Positions 53,205 through 61,884 of a stretch of 64,000 nucleotides of DNA are shown here, piece by piece (positions within the stretch are counted from its first letter, which is position 1; each line of letters starts with the position of its first letter). The position numbers were made by a program, and so were the translations under genes. This DNA is from an uncultured Prevotella sp. (lineage in GTDB: Bacteria > Bacteroidota > Bacteroidia > Bacteroidales > Bacteroidaceae), in assembly GCA_946998295.1 (NCBI GenBank), contig CAMPYS010000002.1, positions 65,820 through 129,819 on the forward strand, given 5' to 3'. The notes below the pieces were generated by a model that had not been told where the DNA came from, made no database searches, and saw only the letters and a program-made list of their open reading frames with translations.

Positions 53205-53212
53205 CAAATTTA
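53205..53212 (-). promoter_or_regulatory. -7 box of the YtxH cluster
   Basis: TAAATTTG followed by C on the minus strand, 51 bases before the start codon at 53154. Confidence 0.5.
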
Positions 53213-53384
53213 GTTATTATTTTTTGATTATATAATACCCCTGTACTTATTTAATGTTAAAGTAAGTTTGAAAGTTGTTATTTAACAAACTTTATCCATA
53301 TGCAATTATTTTCTTTTTTATATAATTTGTAACTTCGCAAATTAGAAATCTAACTGATAGTAATATATATATAATAATAAAAAA

Positions 53385-53870
53385 ATGAAAAAACTAACTA
53401 TTTTAAGTGTAGCAGCATGTGCTACAATCATTTTATCTAGTTGTAAATCTAGTGAAAGTGCTTATAAGAAAAATTATGAGAAAGCTCAAGCCACAGAAAA
53501 TTCAGAATTCTATAATGGTGAAGATAAAAAAGCAGCACCAGTTGAAGAAGTAGCTCCTATTAGTGTTCAGCGAGACGAAGTAGCTCCAGTAGCTAATGAT
53601 GAGACTGTACGTAAAGAAAATTTATCTTTAGTAGATGGTGCAGGTCTTAAAGCTTTTAGTGTAGTAGTTGGCTCTTTTGGTGTGAAAGCAAATGCAGAAG
53701 GTTTACAACAACGTTTAAAGTCAGAAGGTTATAATGCTCAGATAGCTTTCAATCCAAGTAACAAGATGTATCGTGTTGTAGCATCAACATTTGATAGCAA
53801 GTCTTCAGCTATCAGTAGCAAAAAGCAATTACTTACCCATTTTTCTGATGCTTGGCTACTTGCTAAGTAA
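53385..53870 (+). CDS. SPOR-domain lipoprotein
   Basis: A 161-residue protein with a lipoprotein signal (TIILSSC, lipidated Cys20). An acidic, Ala/Pro/Val-rich linker (about 40-78) leads to a SPOR domain (about 85-160, with FSVVVGSFGVKANAEGLQQRLKSEGYNAQI and YRVVASTFDSKSSAI). SPOR domains bind denuded peptidoglycan at division sites, so the protein is probably a periplasmic cell-wall or division factor. ruvX starts 4 bases after its stop. Confidence 0.88.
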   Translation: MKKLTILSVAACATIILSSCKSSESAYKKNYEKAQATENSEFYNGEDKKAAPVEEVAPISVQRDEVAPVANDETVRKENLSLVDGAGLKAFSVVVGSFGVKANAEGLQQRLKSEGYNAQIAFNPSNKMYRVVASTFDSKSSAISSKKQLLTHFSDAWLLAK

Positions 53871-53873
53871 AAT

Positions 53874-54293
53874 ATGGGTAGAATATTATCTATAGACTAC
53901 GGAAAGAAACGAACCGGAATAGCAGTTACTGACCCATTGAAACTAATAGCCAATGGGTTGGTAACTGTTAATACTTTTAAGCTATTTGATTACCTTAAAA
54001 ATTATATAAAACACGAGGAAGTAGAACTTATAGTTATAGGTCGTCCATTACAGTTGAATGGTCGTCCAAGCGAGAACTTCCAGCGTGTGGAACAATTTGT
54101 TAAACAATGGGTCAAACAAGTCCCACAAATACCAATTACATACTATGATGAACGTTTTACTTCGGTAATTGCGCAGCAAACTATTTTAGATAGTGGCATA
54201 AAGAAGAATACACGTAGAAAAGAAAAAGGATTAGTGGATGAGATTTCTGCTACAATTATTTTACAAGACTTTATGAAATACAATAAAATATAA
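53874..54293 (+). CDS. ruvX: RuvX/YqgF family nuclease (pre-16S rRNA processing, putative Holliday junction resolvase)
   Basis: A 139-residue RNase H-fold protein: ILSIDYGKKRTGIAVTD holds the first catalytic Asp, VIGRPLQLNGRPSE follows, then YDERFTSV and the C-terminal GLVDEISATIILQDF with the last acidic residue. E. coli YqgF matures the 5' end of 16S rRNA; the resolvase role is less certain. It lies between a SPOR lipoprotein gene and def. Confidence 0.93.
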   Translation: MGRILSIDYGKKRTGIAVTDPLKLIANGLVTVNTFKLFDYLKNYIKHEEVELIVIGRPLQLNGRPSENFQRVEQFVKQWVKQVPQIPITYYDERFTSVIAQQTILDSGIKKNTRRKEKGLVDEISATIILQDFMKYNKI

Positions 54294-54334
54294 ATATTAG
54301 CAGAATCTCAATATAAGAAAGGATAAACATAAAA

Positions 54335-54895
54335 ATGATATTACCAATTTATACATTCGGGCAACCAGTATTAAGAAAAGTAGCTACCGATATACCTCTT
54401 GATTATCCAAATTTAAAAGGACTAATAGATGATATGTTTGAAACTTGTTCAGCAAGTGATGGCATAGGTCTCGCAGCTCCACAAATAGGTAAATCAATAC
54501 GTTTAGTTGTAATCAATTTAGATGTTATATCAGATACATTCCCTGAGTATAAAGGTTTTCGCCATGCCTTTATTAATGGACATATATTAGAAATTGACGA
54601 TAGCGAAACCGATACTATGGAAGAAGGCTGTTTGTCATTACCTGGGATACATGAAAAAGTTACACGTGCTAAACGGATAAGAGTTCAATATATAGACGAG
54701 AATTTTGAAAAACATGAAGATTGGATAGATGGTTATTTAGCACGAGTAATACAACACGAATTTGATCACATTGAGGGTAAAGTTTTTACAGATCGTATTA
54801 GTCCATTTAGAAAGCAAATGATTGCAAAGAAAATGAAACAAATAAGTTCTGGCAACTTCTCTTGTAGATACAAGGTACGACCTTATTCGAAATAA
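54335..54895 (+). CDS. def: Peptide deformylase
   Basis: A 186-residue metalloenzyme removing the formyl group from nascent peptides. All three motifs are present: GIGLAAPQIG (motif 1), EEGCLSLPG with the metal-binding Cys (motif 2) and QHEFDHIEG with the two His and catalytic Glu (motif 3). It is followed 13 bases later by the TPR gene. Confidence 0.96.
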   Translation: MILPIYTFGQPVLRKVATDIPLDYPNLKGLIDDMFETCSASDGIGLAAPQIGKSIRLVVINLDVISDTFPEYKGFRHAFINGHILEIDDSETDTMEEGCLSLPGIHEKVTRAKRIRVQYIDENFEKHEDWIDGYLARVIQHEFDHIEGKVFTDRISPFRKQMIAKKMKQISSGNFSCRYKVRPYSK

Positions 54896-54908
54896 TATTA
54901 AAATATAA

Positions 54909-55451
54909 ATGTTACGCTATATAGTAGTTAGTCTATTATTATTTATTACTTTAACTTTATCTGCCCAATATAATATACCTAAACTTATGCAAGATGGTAA
55001 GTTGTTATTAGATAAAGGTAATTATGTAACAGCTCTTCAAATATTTCAGCGTATAACATCCCTTAAACCTAATATTTATAAAGCGTGGTATTCTATGGCA
55101 TTAGCAAAGTACCATTTAGAAGACTATAAAGGGTCACTTAACGATTGTACAAAGGCTCTTGAACTTCAGCCATATATAGCAGAAATTTATGAATTATATG
55201 GAATGTTGTCCATAAAAGATAAAAGTTTTGATAATGCCATAAAAGCTTATACTAAAGCTATAAAGATAAATCCAAATAATAGAGATTATTGGTTTAATCG
55301 TGCATATAGTTTTTATATGATTAATAAATTTACAGAAGCATTAAACGATATAAACTATATATTTAAACATTGGAAATCTTTTAAAGAAGCTCAGTACCTT
55401 AGAAGCGATATTATAGCAAAGCAAAAACAAAAACCTTTGTTAAAAAACTAA
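54909..55451 (+). CDS. Secreted tetratricopeptide-repeat protein
   Basis: A 180-residue protein with a signal peptide (YIVVSLLLFITLTLSAQ). About four TPR units follow (GNYVTALQIFQRITSLKPN, EDYKGSLNDCTKALELQPY, KSFDNAIKAYTKAIKINPN, NKFTEALNDINYIFKHW), each of 34 residues. It should act as a periplasmic scaffold for protein contacts; no partner is evident. In many relatives def is followed by a longer TPR protein, so this may be a short version. Confidence 0.8.
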   Translation: MLRYIVVSLLLFITLTLSAQYNIPKLMQDGKLLLDKGNYVTALQIFQRITSLKPNIYKAWYSMALAKYHLEDYKGSLNDCTKALELQPYIAEIYELYGMLSIKDKSFDNAIKAYTKAIKINPNNRDYWFNRAYSFYMINKFTEALNDINYIFKHWKSFKEAQYLRSDIIAKQKQKPLLKN

Positions 55452-55538
55452 CCATTCCTAAAAACATCCTTTGCAAATTCTATAAAAAAATATATATACA
55501 CTTTATTTCTTGATAATATCAATGTCTATATACAAAAA

Positions 55539-55564
55539 AAGTCGGTAGAGAAATCTACCGACTT
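55539..55564. terminator. Bidirectional terminator between the TPR gene and groL
   Basis: AAGTCGGTAGA (55539-55549) pairs perfectly with 55554-55564 around a GAAA tetraloop. It is flanked by A-run on the left and AAATTT on the right, so it works for the convergent transcripts. Confidence 0.85.
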
Positions 55565-55603
55565 AAATTTTATAGTTGACTAATATTTTATATTCAAAAA
55601 CAA

Positions 55604-57232
55604 TTACATCATTCCACCCATACCTGGATTAGCAGGCATAGCAGCTGGAGTCTCTTCAGGTTTATCTACTATTAAGCATTCTGTTGTTAAGAACATACCA
55701 GCAATTGAAGCAGCATTCTCTAAAGCAACACGAGCTACCTTTGCAGGGTCAATAACACCAGCAGCTCTTAAGTCCTCATAGCGATCTAAACGAGCATTAT
55801 ATCCGTAGTCTCCTTTTTCATCACGTACTTTGTTAACAACAACAGCACCTTCGCCACCTGCATTTTCTACTATTTGGCGTAATGGTTCTTCAATAGCACG
55901 ACAAACAATGTTTATACCTGTTTGTTCATCTTGGTTTTCACCTTTTAGATCTTTTAGTGCCTCTTGAGCTCTAATGTATGTAGTTCCACCACCTACAACA
56001 ACGCCTTCTTCTGTTGCTGCTCTAGTAGCACAGAGTGCATCATCAACACGGTCTTTCTTCTCTTTCATCTCTACCTCAGAGTTTGCACCTACATAAAGAA
56101 CAGCTACACCGCCAGCAATTTTAGCAAGACGTTCTTGTAGTTTTTCTTTGTCATAAGAACTCTTAGTATTAGCAATCTCGTTCTTTAACTGTGCAACACG
56201 ATCTTTAATATTATCTTTGTTACCAGCACCTTTAACAATTGTTGTATTGTCTTTAGAAACTGTTACCTTTTTAGCTGTACCAAGCATTTCGAGAGTAGCT
56301 TTGTCAAGAGTTAGACCCTTATCCTCGCTTATAACTACGCCACCTGTAAGAATAGCAATATCTTCAAGCATTGCTCTACGACGGTCGCCAAATCCAGGTG
56401 CTTTAACAGCACATATCTTTAAACCGCCACGAAGTCTGTTTACTACTAATGTTGTTAATGCTTCAGAGTCAACATCTTCTGCAATAACTAACAATGGGCG
56501 TCCACTTTCAGCTGCAGGCTGTAGAATTGGTAAGAAGTCTTTAACGTTAGAAATTTTCTTATCGTAGAGAAGTATATAAGGGTCGTCCATTACAACTTCC
56601 ATGTTGTCTGTATCAGTAACAAAGTAGCTTGAAAGATAGCCGCGATCAAATTGCATACCCTCTACAACATCTATATTTGTATCACGTGTTTTGCTCTCTT
56701 CAATTGTTATAACACCATCTTTAGATACTTTACGCATAGCATCTGCAAGTAGTTTACCTATTTCAGGATCGTTATTTGCGCTTACAGTTGCAACTTGCTC
56801 TATCTTGTCATAGTTGTCACCAACAATTTCAGCACTTTCTTTGATGTGTTCAACTACCTTATTAACAGCCTTGTCAATACCACGTTTTAAGTCCATTGGG
56901 TTTGCACCAGCTGCTACATTCTTTAGACCTTCACGTACCATTGATTGTGTAAGTATTGTTGCTGTTGTAGTTCCGTCACCAGCATCATCACCTGTTTTGC
57001 TAGCAACACTTTTTACTAATTGAGCACCTGCATTTTCTAAAGCATCTTCAAGCTCTATTTCTTTTGCTACAGTAACACCATCTTTTGTAATTTGTGGTGC
57101 ACCAAACTTTTTACCTATAACAACGTTACGTCCTTTAGGGCCTAAAGTTACTTTTACTGCGTTAGCCAATTGGTCAACACCGCTTTTTAATAATTCCCTA
57201 GCTTCTTTATCGAATTTAATATCTTTTGCCAT
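55604..57232 (-). CDS. groL: Chaperonin GroEL
   Basis: The 542-residue 60-kDa chaperonin, complete from MAKDIKFDKEARELLKSGVDQLANAVKVTLGPKGRNVV to the C-terminal MGGMM repeat. ATP-binding motifs GDGTTTATILTQ (about 86-97) and the signature AATEEGVVVGGGT near 405 are intact. It folds proteins in a double ring with GroES, whose gene lies 39 bases upstream. Confidence 0.98.
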   Translation of the reverse strand: MAKDIKFDKEARELLKSGVDQLANAVKVTLGPKGRNVVIGKKFGAPQITKDGVTVAKEIELEDALENAGAQLVKSVASKTGDDAGDGTTTATILTQSMVREGLKNVAAGANPMDLKRGIDKAVNKVVEHIKESAEIVGDNYDKIEQVATVSANNDPEIGKLLADAMRKVSKDGVITIEESKTRDTNIDVVEGMQFDRGYLSSYFVTDTDNMEVVMDDPYILLYDKKISNVKDFLPILQPAAESGRPLLVIAEDVDSEALTTLVVNRLRGGLKICAVKAPGFGDRRRAMLEDIAILTGGVVISEDKGLTLDKATLEMLGTAKKVTVSKDNTTIVKGAGNKDNIKDRVAQLKNEIANTKSSYDKEKLQERLAKIAGGVAVLYVGANSEVEMKEKKDRVDDALCATRAATEEGVVVGGGTTYIRAQEALKDLKGENQDEQTGINIVCRAIEEPLRQIVENAGGEGAVVVNKVRDEKGDYGYNARLDRYEDLRAAGVIDPAKVARVALENAASIAGMFLTTECLIVDKPEETPAAMPANPGMGGMM

Positions 57233-57271
57233 TTTTTTTCTCTTTTAAGTTGTTGTTTTTATAACATTTTT

Positions 57272-57541
57272 TTATTCAACGATAGCCAGTACATCACTTT
57301 GACGCATAAGTAAGAATTTCTCACCATCGTTTTCTATTTCTGTACCAGCATATTTACCATAAAAAACTTCATCGCCAGACTTTAGAACCATTTCCTCGTC
57401 TTTTGTACCGTTACCTACTGCAATAACTTTTCCACGCTGTGGTTTTTCTTTTGCTGTATCAGGAATAATAATTCCACCAACTTTTTGTTCTGCTTCAATA
57501 GGGCTTACTAACACTCTATCTGCTAATGGTTTAATCTTCAT
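57272..57541 (-). CDS. groS: Co-chaperonin GroES
   Basis: The 89-residue lid of the chaperonin: IKPLADRVLVSPIEAEQKVGGIIIPDTAKEKPQRGKVIAVGNG, with the mobile loop EQKVGGIIIPDTAKE. It is promoter-proximal in the groSL operon. Its upstream region has no CIRCE element; instead a sigma-54-like motif and an inverted repeat are present. Confidence 0.97.
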   Translation of the reverse strand: MKIKPLADRVLVSPIEAEQKVGGIIIPDTAKEKPQRGKVIAVGNGTKDEEMVLKSGDEVFYGKYAGTEIENDGEKFLLMRQSDVLAIVE

Positions 57542-57611
57542 AATTATTATATATTTAATTTGTAAATAAACTATGTTAAGATGTTATTAAAACATCATCA
57601 CTCTTTTATAT

Positions 57612-57626
57612 ACGAAAAGTGTGCCA
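57612..57626 (-). promoter_or_regulatory. Sigma-54-like promoter element before groS
   Basis: On the minus strand TTGGCACACTTTTCGTAT contains TGGCAC, 5 bases and TCGT, against the sigma-54 consensus TGGCAC-N5-TTGC. The -24 half is perfect and the -12 half is imperfect. It lies about 70 bases before the groS start. No TAnnTTTG box is present between it and the gene. Confidence 0.4.
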
Positions 57627-57644
57627 ATTTTATTCTAATTTTAA

Positions 57645-57677
57645 AACTGACACAGTTGTACTGAAAAAATGTCAGTT
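57645..57677. promoter_or_regulatory. Inverted repeat upstream of groS, possible regulator site
   Basis: AACTGACA (57645-57652) and TGTCAGTT (57670-57677) form a perfect 8-bp inverted repeat with a 17-base spacer. It lies just upstream of the sigma-54-like element with respect to groS. The rest of the 502-base gap to aspS has no gene. Confidence 0.45.
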
Positions 57678-57980
57678 ATTTATTTTCTTTTCTTATACAG
57701 TTATAAAAACAGGGCTTAATACCTTGTGTTTTATACGTCTTTTTTGTTTCTTTGTCACCTTTGATAAAGTAAATTTCTGTTATACATTATCTCTTTACAG
57801 TGTGGGCTATTCCTTAACACTTGCACATTATATATAAAGATAACTACAGCCTGTTTGTAGCTTTATTCCACTCATGTTTTGTTCTTTTGTATTGTTGTTT
57901 AACCACTTTTTCGCGTTATTAGCATATTTATATATTTTGTATATGCTATAAAATTTATCTTCTATCTTTAGTATAAAATA

Positions 57981-58012
57981 TTTATAACAAAATAAAAAAG
58001 TTTGTACCTTTG
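57981..58012 (+). promoter_or_regulatory. Promoter of aspS
   Basis: TTTA (57981-57984), 20 bases and TACCTTTG (58005-58012) followed by C. The -7 box is exact and the -33 has one mismatch. The aspS start lies 31 bases downstream. Confidence 0.65.
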
Positions 58013-58043
58013 CACAATATAAAAAAATCTAAACGCTTATATT

Positions 58044-59798
58044 ATGTATCGAACAAGAACTTGTGGCGAGTTGCGTATATCAGATGTAGGAATAGAAGTG
58101 ACACTTGCAGGCTGGGTGCAACGATTACGTAAAATGGGAGGTATGACTTTTATTGATCTTCGTGATCGATATGGAATTACTCAGATCGTATTTAATGAAG
58201 ATGAAAACTTAGATTTATTTGCTGAAGCAAATAAATTAGGTCGTGAATATTGTATCCAGATAATAGGACAAGTAAATGAACGTCAAAGTAAAAATCCTAA
58301 ACTTCCAACAGGAGATATAGAAATTATAGCAAAGAAGTTAAATATTTTATCAACTTCAGAAACTCCACCCTTTACAATAGAAAACAATACCGATGGAGGC
58401 GACGAACTGCGTATGAAATACAGATATTTAGATTTACGTCGTCCCGTGTTGTTACATAACTTGGAGCTACGCCATAAGATGACCATCTTGATACGTAACT
58501 TTTTGGATAATCTTAATTTTATAGAAGTAGAAACCCCTATATTGATAGGCTCTACACCCGAAGGTGCAAGAGACTTTGTAGTACCATCACGTATGAATCA
58601 AGGACAGTTTTATGCTTTACCCCAAAGTCCTCAAACGTTAAAGCAGCTATTGATGATAGGCGGTTTTGATCGTTATTTTCAGATAGCAAAATGTTTTCGT
58701 GATGAAGATTTGAGAGCCGATAGACAACCAGAGTTTACACAAATAGACTGTGAGATGTCTTATGTTGATCAAGAAGATGTTATCCAAGTGTTTGAAGCCA
58801 TGTCCCGTTATTTGTTTAAAGAAATTCGCGGTATCGAATTACCCGAAAAGTTAGAACAAATGACTTGGGCAAAAGCAATGCGCCTATATGGTTCCGATAA
58901 ACCAGATTTGCGTTTCGGTATGGAGTTTGTAGAATTACTTTCCGAGTTAAAAGGCGTTAGCAATTTTTCAGTATTTAATGAAGCAAATTATATAGGTGGT
59001 ATTGTAGTCGAAGGGTGTGCAAACTATAGCCGTAAACAACTTGATTCACTTGCAGACTTTGTAAAACGCCCACAGGTAGGAGCAAAGGGACTTGTGTATA
59101 TAAAATATAATAGCGATGGAACAATAAAAAGTTCAATTGATAAATTTTATACATCCGAGCAGTTGCTTAACGTTAAAAAAGTTACATGTGCAAAAGATGG
59201 TGATTTAGTGTTAATCCTTTCTGGCGATAATCCTAACAAAACACGTATTCAACTTTCAGCTTTGCGATTAGAGATGGGAGACAGGTTAGGACTAAGAGAT
59301 AAGTCCATATTTAAATGTTTATGGATAGTAGACTTTCCATTATTTGAGTGGAGCGATGAGGAACAACGTCTTATGTCTACTCACCACCCATTTACAATGC
59401 CTAACCCTGATGATATATATCTACTTGATACCCATCCAGAAAAAGTAAGAGCAAAAGCCTACGACTTTGTATGTAATGGAATAGAAGTAGGTGGCGGTTC
59501 AATACGTATTCATGATACATCATTACAAGAAAAGATGTTCAAAGTATTAGGATTCACTAAAGAGCAAGCTCAAGAACAATTTGGCTTCTTAATGAACGCT
59601 TTTAAATATGGTGCTCCCCCTCATGCAGGAATAGCGTTTGGTTTGGATCGTTATGTTAGTATAATGGCAGGGTTAGATTCAATACGTGATGTAATAGCTT
59701 TCCCTAAGAACAATAGCGGAAGAGACGTTATGCTTGATGCCCCCTCTGCAATTTCTAAAAGTCAGTTAGATGAACTAAATTTAAAATTGAAAGATTGA
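58044..59798 (+). CDS. aspS: Aspartyl-tRNA synthetase
   Basis: A 584-residue class II synthetase. The N-terminal OB-fold anticodon-binding domain (about 15-105, VTLAGWVQRLRKMGGMTFIDLRDRYGITQ) precedes the catalytic domain with motif 2 FQIAKCFRDEDLRADRQPEFTQID and motif 3 GAPPHAGIAFGLDRYVSIMAG. A GAD insert domain lies between. The length matches bacterial AspRS. It has its own promoter, divergent from groS. Confidence 0.97.
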   Translation: MYRTRTCGELRISDVGIEVTLAGWVQRLRKMGGMTFIDLRDRYGITQIVFNEDENLDLFAEANKLGREYCIQIIGQVNERQSKNPKLPTGDIEIIAKKLNILSTSETPPFTIENNTDGGDELRMKYRYLDLRRPVLLHNLELRHKMTILIRNFLDNLNFIEVETPILIGSTPEGARDFVVPSRMNQGQFYALPQSPQTLKQLLMIGGFDRYFQIAKCFRDEDLRADRQPEFTQIDCEMSYVDQEDVIQVFEAMSRYLFKEIRGIELPEKLEQMTWAKAMRLYGSDKPDLRFGMEFVELLSELKGVSNFSVFNEANYIGGIVVEGCANYSRKQLDSLADFVKRPQVGAKGLVYIKYNSDGTIKSSIDKFYTSEQLLNVKKVTCAKDGDLVLILSGDNPNKTRIQLSALRLEMGDRLGLRDKSIFKCLWIVDFPLFEWSDEEQRLMSTHHPFTMPNPDDIYLLDTHPEKVRAKAYDFVCNGIEVGGGSIRIHDTSLQEKMFKVLGFTKEQAQEQFGFLMNAFKYGAPPHAGIAFGLDRYVSIMAGLDSIRDVIAFPKNNSGRDVMLDAPSAISKSQLDELNLKLKD

Positions 59799-59813
59799 GG
59801 TTATTTAATAGAG

Positions 59814-59864
59814 TCGACACTTAGTTATATATAAATAATTGGGTGTCGATAATTATTTATATAT
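59814..59864 (+). promoter_or_regulatory. Two overlapping, mutually exclusive hairpins after aspS
   Basis: TCGACAC (59814-59820) can pair with GTGTCGA (59843-59849). ATATATAAATAATT (59827-59840) can pair with 59851-59864, a perfect 14-bp AT stem followed by CTTTTG. The second has the form of a terminator; the first crosses it. The next start codon is 17 bases beyond. Confidence 0.5.
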
Positions 59865-59881
59865 CTTTTGTTTAAATAAAA

Positions 59882-60217
59882 TTGAAGCCTAATTTAATTA
59901 TCGAGTTAAAGGCAGTACTATTAGAGGCGGGTAGTGAAGGGCTTCCCTTAAAACTAATAGTTCGCAATGTGTTTAACCGTTCTAATTCTTTGTTTGAGCC
60001 AATTGATTATAAAGAAGTTAAAACCGATATAGTCAAATATTTGCGTAAAGCTGTAAAGGGGGCAAATCCTAATATATTAAAATCCTCAAATGGCAACTAT
60101 GTTTTTAATCAGTTAAATGATACAAACATTCAACTTTATATCGACTTTAATCATCCAATTGAATCTACCGAAAGCCAATCTAAAATTTCAACAGATCAAA
60201 GTTTAAGTTTATTCTAA
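59882..60217 (+). CDS. Small protein of unknown function (TTG start)
   Basis: A 111-residue protein read from TTG at 59882; an in-frame stop lies three codons upstream and no ATG or GTG fits, so TTG is the probable start. The N-terminal 80 residues (LIIELKAVLLEAGSEGLPLKLIVRNVFNRSN, EVKTDIVKYLRKAVKGANPNILKSSNGNYVF) alternate helices and end in a wing-like NGNYVF turn, which suggests a winged-helix fold, but no family is recognised. The C-terminal 30 residues are low in structure. It follows the paired hairpins after aspS and precedes eno. Confidence 0.6.
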   Translation: MKPNLIIELKAVLLEAGSEGLPLKLIVRNVFNRSNSLFEPIDYKEVKTDIVKYLRKAVKGANPNILKSSNGNYVFNQLNDTNIQLYIDFNHPIESTESQSKISTDQSLSLF

Positions 60218-60263
60218 ATAAAAATTGCTATATTTTTATTTAACCAATATAATTATACAAATA

Positions 60264-60295
60264 TTTGTTATACTCATTTCTTTTTTATAATTTTG
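60264..60295 (+). promoter_or_regulatory. Promoter of eno
   Basis: TTTG (60264-60267), 20 bases and TAATTTTG (60288-60295) give a complete Bacteroidota promoter. The leader to the eno ATG is about 65 bases. Confidence 0.75.
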
Positions 60296-60366
60296 AACTC
60301 TGAAAAGATAATATAAATTAAGTACATTATTATACTATTTACATTTAATATTAATAAGGTAAAATT

Positions 60367-61677
60367 ATGAAGATTGAGAACGTACATGCACGTGAGATAA
60401 TTGATTCACGTGGTAATCCAACAGTTGAAGTAGAAGTTGTTTTGGATAACGGTATTAAAGGACGTGCAAGCGTACCATCAGGAGCTTCAACAGGTGAAAA
60501 TGAAGCACTTGAGCTTCGTGATGGCGATAAAAAGCGTTATTCAGGAAAAGGAGTTTTGAAAGCTGTTGACAACGTTAATAAAATTATTGCCCCAGCACTA
60601 AAAGGCTGGAACGTTACAGAACAACGTGCAATTGACTATAAAATGTTAGAACTTGATGGCACACCAACAAAGAGTAAACTTGGTGCCAATGCTATACTTG
60701 GTGTGTCTTTAGCTGTTGCTCATACAGCTGCCCAAGCTATGGATATGCCTTTATATCGTTATATAGGTGGTGTAAACTCTTTTACTTTGCCTGTTCCAAT
60801 GATGAATATCATCAATGGTGGTGCTCACTCTGATGCACCTATAGCATTCCAAGAGTTTATGATACGTCCTGTAGGTGCTGCTAATATTCGTGAAGCTTTA
60901 CGTATGGGTGCAGAAGTATTCCACACTTTAGCAAAGAACTTGAAAAAGCGTGGTCTTTCTACAGCAGTTGGAGACGAAGGCGGTTTTGCTCCTAAGTTTG
61001 ACGGTATCAAAGACGCATTAGATTCTATCATGCAAGCAATCAAGGATGCAGGTTATGAGCCAGGTAAAGATGTAAACATAGCAATGGACTGTGCAGCATC
61101 AGAATTTGCAGTGCAGGAGAACGGTCAGTGGTTCTATGACTATAGCAAACTAAAGAATGGCATGGTTAAAGATCCTAATGGTAAGAAATTAACAGCAGAT
61201 GAGCAGATTGCTTACCTTGAACAACTTATAACAGAATATCCAATAGACTCAATCGAAGACGGTCTTGATGAGAATGACTGGGACAACTGGGTTAAACTAA
61301 CTTCTAAGATAGGAAGCCGTTGCCAGTTAGTAGGTGATGACCTTTTTGTTACAAATGTTAAGTTCTTGGAAAAAGGTATCAAGATGGGTGTAGCAAACTC
61401 TATACTTATAAAGGTTAATCAGATAGGTTCGTTAACAGAAACTCTTGATGCAATAGAAATGGCACACCGTGCAGGATATACAACTGTTACATCACACCGT
61501 TCAGGAGAAACAGAAGATACAACAATTGCCGACATTGCTGTTGCTACAAACTCTGGTCAAATTAAGACTGGTTCAATGTCTCGTACAGACCGTATGGCAA
61601 AATATAATCAACTTATTCGTATAGAAGAAGAATTATGCAGCACTGCAAAGTATGGTTATAAAAAAATTAAGAAGTAA
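60367..61677 (+). CDS. eno: Enolase
   Basis: A 436-residue glycolytic enzyme converting 2-phosphoglycerate to phosphoenolpyruvate. Motifs: AREIIDSRGNPTVEVEV, SVPSGASTGENEALELRD, NGGAHSDAPIAFQEFM with its substrate-loop His, SIEDGLDENDWDNW (metal-binding) and ILIKVNQIGSLTET with the catalytic Lys. Complete and single, with promoter and terminator. Confidence 0.98.
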   Translation: MKIENVHAREIIDSRGNPTVEVEVVLDNGIKGRASVPSGASTGENEALELRDGDKKRYSGKGVLKAVDNVNKIIAPALKGWNVTEQRAIDYKMLELDGTPTKSKLGANAILGVSLAVAHTAAQAMDMPLYRYIGGVNSFTLPVPMMNIINGGAHSDAPIAFQEFMIRPVGAANIREALRMGAEVFHTLAKNLKKRGLSTAVGDEGGFAPKFDGIKDALDSIMQAIKDAGYEPGKDVNIAMDCAASEFAVQENGQWFYDYSKLKNGMVKDPNGKKLTADEQIAYLEQLITEYPIDSIEDGLDENDWDNWVKLTSKIGSRCQLVGDDLFVTNVKFLEKGIKMGVANSILIKVNQIGSLTETLDAIEMAHRAGYTTVTSHRSGETEDTTIADIAVATNSGQIKTGSMSRTDRMAKYNQLIRIEEELCSTAKYGYKKIKK

Positions 61678-61725
61678 ATATTTATTAATGTCTTAATAAA
61701 TTAATAATATATATTTTTTATATTT

Positions 61726-61758
61726 AGAGGTGTAATATTTTAAATAATATGCACCTCT
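61726..61758 (+). terminator. Terminator of eno
   Basis: AGAGGTG (61726-61732) pairs with CACCTCT (61752-61758), continued by ATATT/AATAT, and TTTCTTTTTG follows. Confidence 0.8.
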
Positions 61759-61840
61759 TTTCTTTTTGTGTTACCATCTCTTTTCTTTTATGTTATAAGA
61801 TAAAAAGGTATAATAATCCAATTTATTCGTAATATATTCT

Positions 61841-61848
61841 TATCTTTG
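61841..61848 (+). promoter_or_regulatory. -7 box of nhaD
   Basis: TATCTTTG followed by C fits TAnnTTTG, 36 bases before the nhaD start. Confidence 0.6.
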
Positions 61849-61884
61849 CACTCATTTAAAATTATTTACTAAAAATAAAGAACG

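Noticed and set aside
57619..57837. Small plus-strand gene between groS and aspS
   Set aside because: The 72-codon frame is of phenylalanine/leucine-rich low-complexity type, overlaps the groS control elements and shows no ribosome-binding site.
57542..58043. CIRCE operator (HrcA site) for groSL
   Set aside because: No TTAGCACTC-N9-GAGTGCTAA was found in the gap; the inverted repeat there has a different sequence and spacing.
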